DNA of 64,000 bases from Hydra vulgaris. Taxonomy: Eukaryota; Cnidaria; Hydrozoa; Anthoathecata; Hydridae. The stretch is taken from the NCBI RefSeq assembly GCF_038396675.1, contig NC_088922.1, positions 16,913,501 through 16,977,500 of the forward strand, in the 5' to 3' direction. Positions within the stretch are counted from its first letter, which is position 1. Every line of letters begins with the position of its first letter. The notes under the pieces were generated by a model. That model ran no database searches and was not told where the DNA came from. It was given only the letters and a program-made list of their open reading frames with translations. Of the stretch, positions 29,277 to 42,047 are shown one piece after another. Position numbers and translations under genes: made by a program.

Positions 29277-29689
29277 ATATATATTAAATATCTTGTATTG
29301 TATATACTGTTTATTATTAAATATCTTGTATTGTATATATTGTATATATATTAAATATCTTAAATTTTAATTGTTTATATTATTTTATTTTAGCTTGTAA
29401 GTTTTATGAAATAATAACGTAATGTTTTAAAAGTTAAAAAAAATAATAATATATAAAAAATAACAAAAAAAAAAATATTTCTTGGATATACTTCTTGAAA
29501 AAATACTTCCTACTGCGACTGATAGACGAGGTCCAGTTAGTATATTTGTATAAAAAATCTATTTGTGATTTACTTTACTGAAAGGTTTCTATATTTTTTC
29601 TTTTTTTTTGCCGTTAAATAATACATACAGTTTCGAAGCACATAATATAAAAATAAATATTGGCAGGGCAAGAAGAAGACTAATTTAGC

Positions 29690-32600
29690 CAGTGGCGGAA
29701 CTTCAAAATTTGGGCCCCCCCGCAAAAGAATGTTTTTTTAAAAAAAAATAAAGCTTCACATATAAATAGATATTTATTTCATATATCATATTTAAAAACA
29801 AAAAATTAAATAAAGATAAAGATAACTTCAAAACGAAGCTAAAACTTAACCGAACTTAAATAGTGAAAACTTTCCTCCTTGATTTCATATTGGCAAAATC
29901 GGTAATGATGTTTTTCATTTTCATTTTTCCAACCGCTTTTGCCTCAATAGAAACTATTACAAGGTCGCTTAAACGTTCTTTACCAATGGTATTTCGTAAA
30001 TAATTTTTTATTATTTTAAGTTTCGAAAAAGAACGTTCAGCTGATGCAACAGTAACAGGTAATGTAAGAAACAATAACAATGCTGTAATCACTTGTGGAA
30101 CGCTTGCAGCTATAGTTGACAATTTTACTATTAAAAGGTCAGCCGATTCACGTATAGATGATATTTTTGATATTTCATCGTGTAGCATTGACTTTACCAT
30201 AACCATTTGCAGCGGAAATTCAGTTGTTATATCTTCACTATATTTTCTCTGAATGGCTTCTGCACAGCTTATGATCTCACGTTCTTTCATTACCATTAAT
30301 TTATTTGGATGGATGCAGGAAAATAACTGTACCACTTCTTGCATTCCTTTAAATCTATTGTCGAGTTGGTTGATAACGACGTCCAAAATTTTTATAAAAA
30401 TATTGACGCGAAAAATTTCCTCACTACTATCAAAACGGTGATCAGTAGATAATTCGTCAAAATGCCTTTTCACAATTTTTCTTCTTTTTTGAAAAAATAT
30501 TGCAGGAATCTGCCACGTAGTCGCTATTTCTACCGCTTTAAGTTTTGCTGAATCAAACATCTTTCTATATTGTTTTAAATTTTTGCTGGCATTTTCTAGA
30601 GAACCTGAAGCTGTCGTAAGATCTAAATTTTTAGTTTGCAGCAATTTTGATGGTATATGTACCTCATTAAGGATTTTAGACAAAAGCACGCATAAAAAAA
30701 CAAATTCGAAACTGCTCATATTTTTTTGTATTCGTACTGCTTCTTCGCGTTCTTCACGTTTTGTACTCGTTATTGATATCTCGGAAAGAGCTTTCATTAT
30801 ATCAAGAAAGCGAATTTTAACGGCGAAAAGAGAAGTATATTGTCCTGCCCATCGCGTTGGATTTAACCTTTTTAATGTTATTTGTGATTCTCCTGTATAT
30901 TTGGATAGTAGATCCCACCTGTTTATGCTATTTCCGAAAAATGAATACACATCTTATAGCATTACAAAAAATGAAGCAACTTCAACACAACATTTAACCG
31001 TATCGTTAATAACAAGATTTAAATTATGAGCTGCGCAATGCATATACATAGCATTGGTTGATTTTTCTTAAAAAGGGCCTGAACCCCATTGTATATCCCA
31101 CTCATGACGTTCGCACCATCATAACCTTGACCCCTGCAGTTACTTAATTTTATATGATGTTTTTCTAACAGATTTAAAATTTCTTCATGTAGTCCAGCAG
31201 CAGTGTGGTTATATATTTCCGTGAATCCCAAGAAAACTTCTTTAATTTCAATTGATGTGGCTTCATCTTTTTCATTTTTAATAATTTTTACGTATCTAAA
31301 TACTTGACTGAGCTGATCTCTTTTAGTAATATCTTGTGTTGTATGCATTATAATTGAATAAAAAGGTGAACTATTAATATCAGCAGTAAGAGTGGCTTTT
31401 AAATGCGTTGCAAGGCAATGTATGACTTCATTTTGAATTTGATGGCTTAAATATTTTATAGACCCATTTGGCATACTTAAAACTTTCTTCATAACATTAT
31501 CATATTTAGCTAAAAGTTGAACTTGGGTTAAAAAATTACCATTATATTCATTGTCAAATGATTCACAATGACCACGAAAAGCCAAAGAATTTTTACAAAG
31601 TGCTAATGTTATATTTACTATCCGCTCTAAGACTTGCACCCAAAAATTTGATTGGTATCGTATTTGTTCTTCTATATTTTTATCAATTGTTTCATTATGT
31701 TTTCATAAATGTAAAAAATATGTTGTTGACTATTTTCGTGAATTTTAATTTTTTTAGAAAGACCACGCCAATCTCTGACACCATGCTCACGCCAGTTATC
31801 CTTTGCTTTTCGTTCTTCTGAGAAAAGCCAACAAGGCTCGCAATAAACGGCATCAAGTTTTGGGGAATAGCAAAGCCACATTCTTTCTATAGATCCATAT
31901 TTTGTGGTAGTTTTAAAATATTCCTTGGAAAACCTACGGTTTTCTTGCAAGGGGTCGCGTATAAAAGGACCTTTTGGCCGACACGATTCCGATAATACAA
32001 TTATTTTCTTAATATCTTTTGTTAGTATTTTACCATGAAAATTCGCAATGTCAGTAGAAAATAATTCACTTGATTTTTCTAAATTAATTTGTTCAATGGC
32101 GTCATTCGTATCAGAGTTTGAATCTTCCTTGTCTTCATTTCGGTGGTTTCTCGGAGACCTATTCTTCTCGTTCACATTTTTATTACCAGTAGCAATGTTT
32201 TCTTCGATATCATCATGTTCTACTGACTGATTTATACATACCACTTCCGCAGAGTTTTGACTTTCCACTTCCGTTTCCGCTCGCTTTTCGATTGGTTTCA
32301 AAAACGTTGTTAGCTTCGGCAATTTAGCTAAAGTAGCTTTTGTTTCTTTTAACTTTCTTCTTTTTGCTGCACCGCTTGTACTACTTAATTTCTTTTCCAT
32401 TATTATGAGTCAAAATCTAAATTATTACAAATTTATAAATTCAGTACCTGTTGTAAAATTTTTAATTATTACAAATTTATTAATTACTATTTATTAAATA
32501 TATCAGTGAAGTAATAAACTCTCGTGCAACAATACTTTATTATTCGTAACACGATTAAATAAATTGGAGACTAGTAATTCAGATAAAATAAGAAATGAAA

Positions 32601-33224
32601 AGTTAACTTAATACAACGGAAGATTTAATATAAAATTGAAAATGAGAACATACATTTAAAAGTTAATTTGTATATGCAACAAGGATTATAGAATCATTAT
32701 CCTTGATATGCAACGACATAAAAATAATGTTGTTTATATTTTAAAAATATTGAATATGCAACTAAGAACTTATAAATTGAAGAACTTCTTACAGTTTAAA
32801 AAAAATTTATACGCAACAAATTATTACTTTTACCGAATTCAGTCTAATTGTCTAATTCATACACAAACACAACATAACGGTATAAAAATTAACTATACAA
32901 TAACATCTGGCAGTTCGCAGCTGATAATCGTACTTTATTTCTCAATTGCGTATGCAATTTTAAAAAGGTTAAAACTTTTCGTTTAAATGTAAACTACGCA
33001 CTCCAATACAAAAATAAATTTTTGAACAATATATTTTAATACGGTGGATGACATTTTTATTATCCAAGTTTTATATTTTAGGGCCCACTATACCTGCGGA
33101 AAAGAGTTTTATAGTATAAATATTATTGAGAGTATAATTTTTTTTATATGAGGGCCCCCTACAGCTGGTCGCCCCCCCCCCCCCCCCGCAACGCAGGGTC
33201 CTGCGTCCAGTAGTTCCGCCACTG
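29690..33224. mobile_element. Complete hAT transposon (3.5 kb), inactive
   Basis: Ends are CAGTGGCGGAACT on the left and its exact complement on the right (13 bp, extended by one more match after a mismatch). The 8-bp flanks are AATTTAGC (29682-29689) and AATTTAAC (33225-33232), a hAT-size target duplication with one change. G/C homopolymers sit just inside each end (GGGCCCCCCC on the left, about 17 C on the right), plus a subterminal palindrome ACGCAGGGTCCTGCGT (33190-33205). The element carries one minus-strand transposase gene. Tail-to-tip structure is complete. Confidence 0.9.
29856..32400 (-). pseudogene. hAT transposase with TTF-type zinc finger, broken
   Basis: From MEKKLSSTSGAAKRRKLKET: a basic/acidic leader, then a TTF/ZMYM-type zinc finger (RMWLCYSPKLDAVYCEPCWLF, W.EHGVRDW, KIHENSQQH; 31750-31900). 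Next is the RNase H-like domain (SFDNEYNGNFL, QIQNEVIHC, CRGQGYDGANVMSG), then HCAAHNLNLVIND, LNPTRWAGQYTSL, and the dimerisation signature SAERSFSKLKIIKNYLR at 29985-30040. The usual first catalytic Asp ('I.D.TQDI') is replaced by His in SIIMHTTQDI. Other damage: frame changes near 31670 and 31075 and an in-frame TAA near 30951. About 850 codons, normal for this hAT type. It fills most of the element. Confidence 0.9.
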
Positions 33225-33232
33225 AATTTAAC

Positions 33233-34211
33233 CTTATCACCAAGCCCTATTCTCACGTAATTACAAAAACCGTAATATTTAAATATCTATAGTTAACAAA
33301 CTATTTATAAAAAAAAATAAAAATAAAAAAGTAAAATAGATAACAATTCCTTGTCATTTAAAGAAAAACTTAAAGAATAAAACTTTAAGGAAAGAGTAAG
33401 ATCATTTTTTCAGAATAAGAAAAAATAAATAAGATATTATCACTTATGAAAAAATAAAAAACTTAAAGTAAGATTTAAAAATAAAAAGTAAATAAATTAA
33501 TATACACCATAGAAATAACAAAAATAAATTAGTCAACTTCATAGAAATAACATAAATAAATTAGCAAACGTCATAGAGGTAATACTTTTTTTAGTTAAGA
33601 TAATAATTAAGATAATAAAACTAGTAAATCAAAAAAAAATTCTTTTTTCAAATCCATGCTTTATGCAAGCAGAATTCTATTGGGCCTAGAAATTCTTATT
33701 TTGTTATCTTTTGTAGAAGGAAAAATTACTGTTTTTTTTTTTTTTAATTCAAAAATAACTGTTTTTACTAAATTTTTCTTTTTTAACTTAATAACTTAAG
33801 ACTTATTACTTAATAACTTAAAACAATAGGTTTTGGATCGCTGCGCTTTAATGTCTTCGAAACTGCAAATAATTTGCAAATCAATGATTTTTGTGACGTA
33901 ATACGCAATTCATATCAAATAAATAAAATGTATGGGGAAATACAAATTAAATTTTTGTTAACTTAATTAACTTTTTTTGGTCAAATTTTTCCATTTCCTT
34001 GTATTGTCATCGAAAATGATTAAGTGTGCAAAATTTGAGCAAAATTGGTTGAGGAAAAACCTTTCAAAAATTGATTTCAAATTTTGTGGCACACAAACAT
34101 ATAAAAAAATATATATAGAAAGTAACCTTATATAAAGCATGGAAAAAAAAAAAATTTGATACACTCAGTGACATATTTTTATATTAATTATTTTATGTAT
34201 TTGAGTTTTAA
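33233..34211. other. No gene; AT-rich with a LINE-like tail
   Basis: Near 34000-34110 the text GTGTGCAAAATTTGAGCAAA, ATTGGTTGAGG and TTGTGGCACACAAACATA resembles the 3' ends of RTE-type LINEs. No coding sequence accompanies it. The stretch next to 34211 would be the 3' untranslated region of the minus-strand LINE. Confidence 0.35.
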
Positions 34212-37200
34212 CTAAAAAAAACATTTAAAATCGGATATATTAAAATCCATAAGTAAGAATGCCTGTTTTGATTCATTTTTAAACTGCTCTATACTAGTTT
34301 TATGTGTATTTACAATTTTGGGAAACATTTTCCACAAGTAAGGTCCACGATAAAGAATTGAATATGAAGTCAGTTTTGAATTATATTTTGGGACAACAAA
34401 GTTGTTACTTGAAAATTTTGTTGGATATTTATGAACTATTTTGTCAAAATAGGATTGAAATATTTTAGGAGATAATCCTAAATTTGTTTTATACATGAAC
34501 ATTAAAACTTGGTGTAAGTTGATTTTATATATATTTAATGCTCCAAGTATACGCAGAAAAGGCTCACAAGGTAGTGTTCTCTTAGCTCCAAAAATTATTC
34601 TGCACGCGTGTTTTTGTTTACAGTACAATTTTTTAATTTTGTATGGTTTGTACTTGCCCATGCAATATTGCAGTAAGTTAAATAACAATGAATAAAAGAG
34701 AAATATAAACTTTTCAAAGAACTACTGCTTAAAAATGGTTTAGCCCTATATATCATTGCTAAATTTTTTGATATTTTATTTTCAATACTTTTTATATGTA
34801 AACTCCAACGTAAATGTTCATCTAAGATTACGCCTAGAAAGTTTACTGAGTTTTCTCTTTTAATGTTAGTGTTATTGGTTATTAGATTAGGAAATTTGAT
34901 GGGAATATTTTTTGATTTATTAACTTTGTGGAACAAAATAAATTTGGTTTTATCCACATTTAGAGAAAGTTTATTACTTTTGAACCACTGATTAACTTTC
35001 AATAATTGTTCGTTTGTTGTTTCAAATAGTGTATTAATATCACTGTGGGAGTAAAAAAGATTGGAGTCATCTGCAAAAAGAATACAATTTAATGGGTCTG
35101 TTGCTAAATTTAAATCATTAATATACACTAGGAACAACAGTGGTCCTAAAATAGAGCCCTGGGGAACCCCACAAGTTACGGCAGTCGGAAATGTTTGTTT
35201 TTGTTCATAAACTATAAATTGTTTTCTATCGGCCAAATAACTTTTGAACCAAAGTAAATTGTTATTTTTTACACCATAGTGTTCAAGTTTTTTTATTAGT
35301 ATATTGTGATTAACGGTATCGAAAGCTTTTGAAAGATCAATGAAAACTCCTAAGTTAAAGTAGTTGCTACTGAATGCACTTGATATTTGATTTACTAGTT
35401 CAATCACTGCATGCTCCGTTGAATTTTTTTTTTGAAACCAAATTGTTTTAAATACAGCATGTCGTTTTCTGATAAGTGATTAAAAAGTCTGTTGTACATT
35501 ATTCTCTCAAGTAATTTTGAAAAACAAGGTAAAATAGATATTGGCCTATAATTAGAAATATTTGAGTCATCTCCGGACTTAAATATCGGCGTGATTCTTG
35601 CAATTTTTAGCTTTTCAGGGACTATACCTGTTTTAAGTGAAAGAATAAATATGTGAAATAACGAGGGTTCTATTATATTATATACTGATTTTACAACATA
35701 AACGTTAATTTTATCAAATCCAGCACTTTTGTTAGTTTTAAGGCAAAAAAAGGCGGTTTGCAATTCAATTAGTTTTAAATTAGGTTCATCCATGACTTTA
35801 TCGTAATTTTTTAAATAAGATTCAAATGGTGTTGAACTCATAGGAATTTTTTATGCCAAATTCGGACCAGTATTAGTAAAGAAGCTGTTTAGTTTTTCAG
35901 CAATAATTGATTTATCATAAATTGTGTTTTTATCAATTGTTATTTTTTTTGGCAGAATGTTTCTCGCATAAATATTATTTCCTATTATTTCTTTAATTAC
36001 ACTCCATCTTTTTTTAGTGTTTTCGGTGGCTTTGTTTAATAGCTTTGCATAATAAAGCTTTTTTGAGTTCCTTTTTGTTTTTTCAAATATATTTTTATAA
36101 TTTTTATATGTCATTTCGTTTTTATAAGTTTTATTTTTCAAGTACTTATCATATAACTTTTGTTTTCTTTTTGAAGATTTTAGTAACCCGTTAGACATCC
36201 ATGGAGTTAAAACAGTTTTGGTTTTTACAGTTTGTCTTTTTTCAGGAAATGCTTTATCATATTGCTTTCAGAATTGATTTAAAAATAGATCGTATGCGTT
36301 GTTAACATCATGTGACCGCAATACCAAATTCCAATCAACGTTGTTTTTTAAAAGATTTTGAAATTTTTTTACCGAGTTTTCATTGATCTGTCGCCTAAAT
36401 GTAATGGATTGAGAAGGAATACTGTTAAATATATTGTTAGTAACTAGAAATGTTGTGAAATGATCTGATAAGCTAGTTTTGATTATGCCTGTGTAAAGGC
36501 GGTTATTAAGATGGTTATTAGTTATTATATTATCAAGAAGTGTAGAAGAGTTGTTAGTCACTCTCGTTGGCTTGTTTATCGACGGAATTAAATTATTTTG
36601 AAGAAGAGTATTAATAAAATTGTTAACATTATTATTTGAAGCATGGTTTATTAGGTCTATGTTAAAATCCCCAACTAAGTAGGCATGACTTCGGGTTTTA
36701 TTAATATTTGTTAAAAATGGTTTAAGATGAGTTTTAAATTTTTTTAAGCTAGAAAATGGAGGTCTATATGTGGCATTTATAATTATTTTTTTTGTGGTTT
36801 TATTTATTATTTCAATACATAATGACTCACAATCTTTTTCATTTACACAGAGATCGTGACGTAAATTATAACTAATTGAGTTGTGAACAAAAATTCATAC
36901 ACCCCCACCAACACCAAAACCACGTGGTTGATGAACTGATGAGTAATTAATTAGTTCAAATTGGGCATTTGTTTCACCACGCTTACACCAAGTTTCCGTT
37001 AGACAAATAATTTTAAAATCGTGTTTTAATTCATCCAACAAAAACCGAAGATTTTCAAAATTTTTATTTAAACTTCGAATATTAATGTTTAAAATTGAAG
37101 ATTTTTTTGAAGATATTGAGAAGATTCAATAGCTGTATAGTATTGGCTTTCAATTTTTTGATTAAAGTTATTAGAGTCATCGACGTCACTGAGTGCGACA

Positions 37201-37238
37201 TTTTTATCTAGAAATTCAAATATAAAGTTTTCCTCCAT
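34212..37238 (-). pseudogene. LINE (CR1/L2-like) ORF2: endonuclease and reverse transcriptase, nearly full length
   Basis: Reads from MEENFIFEFLDKNVALSD (37238). The AP-endonuclease domain has INIRSLNKNFENLR, IICLTETWCKRGE, ATYRPPFSSL, VGDFNIDL and SLSDHFT. A Lys/Asn-rich linker follows, then RT with FKSGDDSNISNYRPISIL, GVFIDLSKAFDTVNH, GVPQGSILGPLLFL and the catalytic FADDSN box (about 35080). It ends with thumb motifs (VNFLGVILDEHLRW, QKHACRIIF) and YRGPYLWKMFPKI. This enzyme set copies LINE RNA at a nicked target. Lesions: poly-A frame change near 37100, TGA near 36894 (Trp position), TGA near 36268, TAA near 35850, poly-A slip near 35430, frame change near 34640. All catalytic motifs remain visible, so it is a fairly young dead copy. 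ORF1 is not seen; the element starts just above 37238 and meets an opposite LINE. Confidence 0.92.
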
Positions 37239-37439
37239 TTTAAAGTAACGCATAATTAAACACAAAAACAGTTAATAAAATAGTTAGGAATAGTTAAAAG
37301 AAAAGTAATAAACCAAACTCTTACTGACACGGTTTCGGGATTTCTTTCGTTTTCTTAGATACCCACTCGCGTACAATCAGCTTATCATATCATACCTTCA
37401 GTGCAATAAAAATCAATTTAAAAATGAGAATTTAACCTT

Positions 37440-38967
37440 TAAACGATACGAAACAGCTTTTAAAAGCTTGAAACGTAATAAGTCATCTGGAATTGATGGT
37501 ATAAACAGCAACATTGTTGTTTACTGTTTTAATGAGTTAAAAGTGCCTTTATTTAAAATTTGTAAACGTTCTCTGAATGAGGGTATTTTTCCTGATATAC
37601 TTAAATCAGCAAAAGTTAAACCTATATATAAATCAGGCAATAAAATGGATATTGGAAACTATAGACGAATATCTATACTTTCCATTTTTTCTAAGATTTT
37701 TGAGCGAATTATGTTCAATAGGTTATATGCATTTTTTTTAAATAATGACTTATTCTATTCAAAACAGTTTGGATTCCTGAAAAGCACTTCAACTGAACAT
37801 GCAATACTTCACTTAATTAATGAGATAAAAAACTCTTTTGCAAACGGAGAATTTACTTTAGGCGTGTTTATTAACCTCTCCAAGGCCTTTGACACAGTGG
37901 ATCATAAAATAATGATAAAAAAGCTTATGATGTACGCATAAGAGGCGTACCATGTAGGTGGATAGCAGATTACCTGAGTAAACGTACACAGTCCATATAC
38001 AACGGAAATAAAAAACTAACAAATTCATCTTTAATTTCTTGTGGAGTGCCCCAAGGTTCTATTCTTGGGCCTCTACTTTTCCTAATATACGTGAATGATC
38101 TCTGGAGAGCGACAAATATATCAACAATAATGTTTGCTGACGACAGTAACTTTTTTATTTCAGGAAAAGATAAAAATACCTCAACTCTTTGTACAAATGA
38201 ACAACGAGTTAGATAAAATTTCACTATGGTTCAATGCAAATAAACTTTCTATTAATTCAAGTAAAGCAAAGTTCTCATTATTCCAGCCTTTTAAAAAAAA
38301 AAAAAAATTCCTATTTCTTTTCCAAAACTAGTTATTGAAAACACAAAAGTTAGTCGCGAAAGAGTCACAAAATTTCTTGGTGTTCTCATTGACAAAAATA
38401 TTACCTGGAATAAACATATTGCCTATATTGGAATCAAAATATCAAAAAGTATTGGCGTTCTATATCAGTCACGGGGTTTACTTAATAAGCATCATCTAAA
38501 ACAAATCTATTTCAGTTTTATACAAAGTTACTTGAATTACGCGAATATTGCGTGGTGTAGTACATCTAAAAGCAAACTTGAAGCACTCTATCGAAAACGA
38601 AAACATGCCTTAAGAATAATAAATTTTAAAAATAAAAACGAACATGCAAAACCACTGTTCGAAATTAAACGTTTATAAAATTTTATGTCTCATGAACAAA
38701 AGTAAATTTCAACAATGCCCCTCAATTTTTAATGATCTTTATGAAATAAAACCTAACATTAAGTATACTTTACGCACAGCAGGCTTAATTGAACCATTGT
38801 GCAAAACTAAACAAGAACAATTTAAAATTACGTATCGTGCTCCGCATATCTGAAATAAAATCTTAGCAAAATATAGTAATTTACAAGATGTAAACAGTAT
38901 AAATTGCTTTCAAAAACTAATAAAAAAGAGTATTTCAAAGTATAAAAATCTTATTAATGATTTCGTT
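37440..38967 (+). pseudogene. LINE (CR1/L2-like) reverse transcriptase, 5'-truncated
   Basis: Starts inside the RT entry (KRNKSSGIDGINSNIVV) and continues SAKVKPIYKSGNKMDIGNYR, SKQFGFLKSTSTEHAI and LGVFINLSKAFDTVDH. The usual Asp of 'FIDLSKAFD' is Asn here. A frame change near 37937 leads into GVPQGSILGPLLFL and MFADDSNFF (38130). Another precedes ISLWFNANKLSINSS. Several more, including around a poly-A run at 38292, reach the C-terminal YRAPHI region and the stop at 38967. A poly-T-rich 3' region follows to about 39160. It is a different subfamily from the minus-strand neighbour, with the two lying head to head at about 37400. Confidence 0.88.
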
Positions 38968-38975
38968 TAAACTGC

Positions 38976-39006
<31 letters not shown>

Positions 39007-39014
39007 TTTTTTGT

Positions 39015-39374
39015 TTCTTTGACTGTTTGTTTTATTTGTTCTTGTCTTTTTACATTGAATGTTTTTGGTGTTAACACTATTTACCTTAGTTAATTAAGTT
39101 TTGCTATTAACAATATTATATATGATATGTATGCAAATAAATTCTTGGCTTCTATTTAAGTCATATACTTGTGCATTTTCAGAAATCTTTTTTTCCTGTT
39201 AGATTTTCATAATTAAGTTAGTATTGTCGTTGGTATTGTGGTGTATCCTCTTTCGATTAATTGCCATATTGAGGCCACAAACGAAGTCTCGCGAAGACGA
39301 GTTCAGCTAACTAAGGAGCATCTTAACCCGCTTTGACGGTCCAGTTCTTACATATTTAAAAATATATCTATATA
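39015..39374. other. LINE 3' region and unassigned DNA
   Basis: Poly-T-rich tail of the preceding LINE, then an island around 39270-39340 (GAAGTCTCGCGAAGACGAG, AACCCGCTTTGACGG) that is GC-rich for the region and which I cannot assign. Confidence 0.35.
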
Positions 39375-40016
39375 CCCAGAAAAAAAGTTTTAAAGACTTT
39401 TTATAAACTTTTGAAATATATGGCCTATAAAAATTCTATAGAATTTCTATAGAATGTCTATTAATTTCTAAAGTTGCTATACAAACTTTTTTTTCTAAAG
39501 AAAAAAAAGTAGAAAAATAAGTTCTATAGAAATTTCCTTTTTTTTTTTTTTTGTTCTTTATTACAATATTCATGATACAGATATAAATAATACAAAAAAA
39601 GAAAAGTTAACAAGTCAAGATATCGTTAAGAAATAAAGAATAAATATAAAGAATGCGGATACTAAAGACTCAGGTCTTGTCACAGAGAAACCGCTATTGA
39701 AAAAATTAGAACGTTTTTTTTTTTTTTTTAATGGTTGTTTCCTTTTGTTATGGTGTTTACGGCATGCATCAATCAAATTACTATGTCTTCCGAACAGCTG
39801 ACTCATGCGAACAATGATGTCCATAATTTACTAGATAAATCACTTAAGCACACTGATTCTAGTTTGTCAAAAATAATCACTGAATCTTTTTAATTGCTAT
39901 ATATTATTCAATATATATCACTGAATATAATCAATATAATTTCATTTCCAGGCTGAATATAATACATTTCCAGGTTGTTCAAATGGTTGTGCAAAAGGAC
40001 CTAGATAGCCGAGGAC

Positions 40017-40129
40017 CTAAACGCATAACGATGGTTATCGTTGTGTGTTAAGGTTAAAGGTTGTGTTATCGTTGTGTGTTAAGGTTAAAGGACCTAGACA
40101 CATAACGATGGTTATCGTTGTGTGTTAAG
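40017..40129 (+). repeat. Tandem duplication inside the foldback element
   Basis: GTTATCGTTGTGTGTTAAGG with neighbouring ACCTAGAC and CATAACGATG text occurs about three times over 110 bp. Confidence 0.8.
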
Positions 40130-40145
40130 CCAAATTAACGCTTCT

Positions 40146-40431
40146 CCCAATAAAAAAAGTTTTATAGAATTTCTATAAACTTTTTGAACATATGGTTTAT
40201 AGAAATTCTAAAGAATTCTATAAAATTTCTATAGAACCTCTGTTAATTTCTATAGAAATTCCAATAGAAAATTTTTTTCTACTTTTTATTTTATAGAAAA
40301 TAAAGTTTTATAGCAATTTCTTTAGAAATTAATAGACATTCTATAGAAATTTTACAGAATTCTATAGAATTTATATAGATAATATGTTTCAAAAGTTTAT
40401 AGAAATTCTAAAGAACTTTTTTTCCTGGGTT
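40146..40431. mobile_element. Nested foldback element
   Basis: Left CCCAATAAAAAAAGTTTTAT and right complement of AACCCAGGAAAAAAAGTT, with long TATAGAAATTC-type complementary arms. The 8-bp flanks ACGCTTCT (40138-40145 and 40432-40439) are identical, a good target duplication. Same family as the element that contains it. Confidence 0.75.
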
Positions 40432-40575
40432 ACGCTTCTGAAGACAAAAACGCCAAGCCACATTTCTATAGAAATTAACTTGGATTCTATAGAAATTCTA
40501 TAGAATACTATAGAATTTCTATAGGCTATATGTTTCAAAAGTTTATAGAAGTTCTTGAGAACTTCTTTTCCTGGG

Positions 40576-41546
40576 TATATTGGTTCAATATATAAGATAT
40601 TGAATAACTAAGGTTAACTAGAGGTTTTAAAAATAAGTTGTAATTGTTTATAATCAAAATTGAATATTTGTTATGTATGTTTTGGTATGTTTTGGTATAA
40701 ACAAAAACATACTTAAGTACCAAACTTTAGTGTATTCTTGCTTATCACATAAGAATGTTTAGAAAAACATTGAAACAATCACTTCATTTTGCGAGGATGT
40801 AAACCTAGTGTAAGAAAACAAAAATAATAAAAATTACTAATTTGTTGCCCTCACATTTAAAGTAGGGATGGTAAATGCTTTAGGGCATTTTTGTATCCAG
40901 GCTCTAATCACCACAATTTTTATTTCTTTAAATACTTATAAATCGTTTTTACGCTACAGCTCGGGATATAGGTATATTGCACAGCGGCCAAGTAAAGTGT
41001 ATTTTGTCATTAGACATACTTGGCTAAGGTACCCGATTTCTGTTTCTCTGGAGCGATAACTTTTCTAAAAAAAAAAAAATTCTTTAAAAATATCTTAGAG
41101 CTTCTGAACCTTGCGGCTATTGGTTTAGTTGCTTGTCGGACCGTAAGTTTTGGTTATGCTGTCCTTGCGGTGGCTAGGCCACTGATACTCCACGCAGATA
41201 AAGATATTTACGTAAAAAGTTCTAAATTTTTAATGTCCATATTAAAGTACCGTAGTTGTTTAAACAAAGACTTTTAGAGTCAAAGGATATTCTTGTGCAG
41301 GTGGACTTTTTTCGTATCAAAGTGGCGAAAAATCTTTAGAAAAATAATGTGTCCTTTTAAAAAGTTCGGGGCTCCTTTATTTTCACGCCATGGTGTTATA
41401 GCTCCCATAATTCAGGACAAGTTTAAACTATCCCTCCTTATTTTTTAAATAATAAATGCATTTACGCAGAAAAATTGTAATAAAAGACTACGCCAATTAT
41501 TTTCTTTTCTAATAATCTACCCTTTCTGAGTCTCCCTTGGGTATAC
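40576..41546. other. No gene seen
   Basis: The plus-strand frame 41020-41277 has a non-repetitive middle (LNLAAIGLVACRTVSFGY) but no recognisable family. It ends before the composite element. Rest AT-rich. Confidence 0.35.
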
Positions 41547-41757
41547 CCAGTGAAAAATAAAACCGCGTCCCACATGGGTTCCGTGTGGGATTGATGGGAT
41601 TTACGTGGGACGGATTTTCCCATGTGGTATCCGTATGGAAATTTGTCACCTTAAACCCATGTGGATAATCCCACATGGATTACATGTGGGAACCATATGG
41701 TATTTACACACATGGGAAATCCCACGTGGGTTTCATGTGGGATTTGCATGGGAATTA
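41547..41757. repeat. Left subterminal motif array of the composite element
   Basis: About a dozen imperfect copies of a palindromic core CCCAYRTGGG/CCCACGTGGG with short spacers (for example CCCACATGGG, CCCATGTGG, CCCACGTGGG). Dense palindromic subterminal motifs are typical transposase-binding regions of DNA transposons. Confidence 0.75.
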
Positions 41758-42047
41758 AATTGAAAGCTGGAAACTAAAAAAACTTTTTAAAAAAAACTGA
41801 AAAAAAACTTTTTAAGTCGACATTACATTGCGTTTATATTGTGTTTATATTGTTTATATTGTGTGAAAATATTTTATATTAATATAGAGAATGGCAAGCA
41901 AGTATGTAAGTACCACGAATAATGTTTATCTTTCTTTACAGAAATAAGATTAGGATTTGTGCAAATATTAGTATTATTAGGATAAAATAATAGTTATTTC
42001 AATATAGATCTTGAGTAAATTATTTGCAAACAATTAACTGATGCAAG

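Larger units (their letters stand above)
39375..40575. mobile_element. Foldback/MITE-like element with CCCAG ends
   Basis: Starts CCCAG and ends CTGGG, each bordered by TATA. The first 100 bp (39375-39475) and the last 100 bp are near-complementary (TTATAAACTTTTGAAAYATA, CTATAGAATTTCTATAGAAT and so on). The interior holds a short A/T homopolymer region, a tandemly duplicated segment at 40017-40129 and a second, nested element of the same kind at 40146-40431. No transposase. The repeated motif TTTCTATAGAAATT gives long internal hairpin potential. Confidence 0.7.

Noticed and set aside
30253..31029. Plus-strand frames across the hAT element
   Set aside because: They are antisense shadows of the minus-strand transposase, which carries the recognisable domains.
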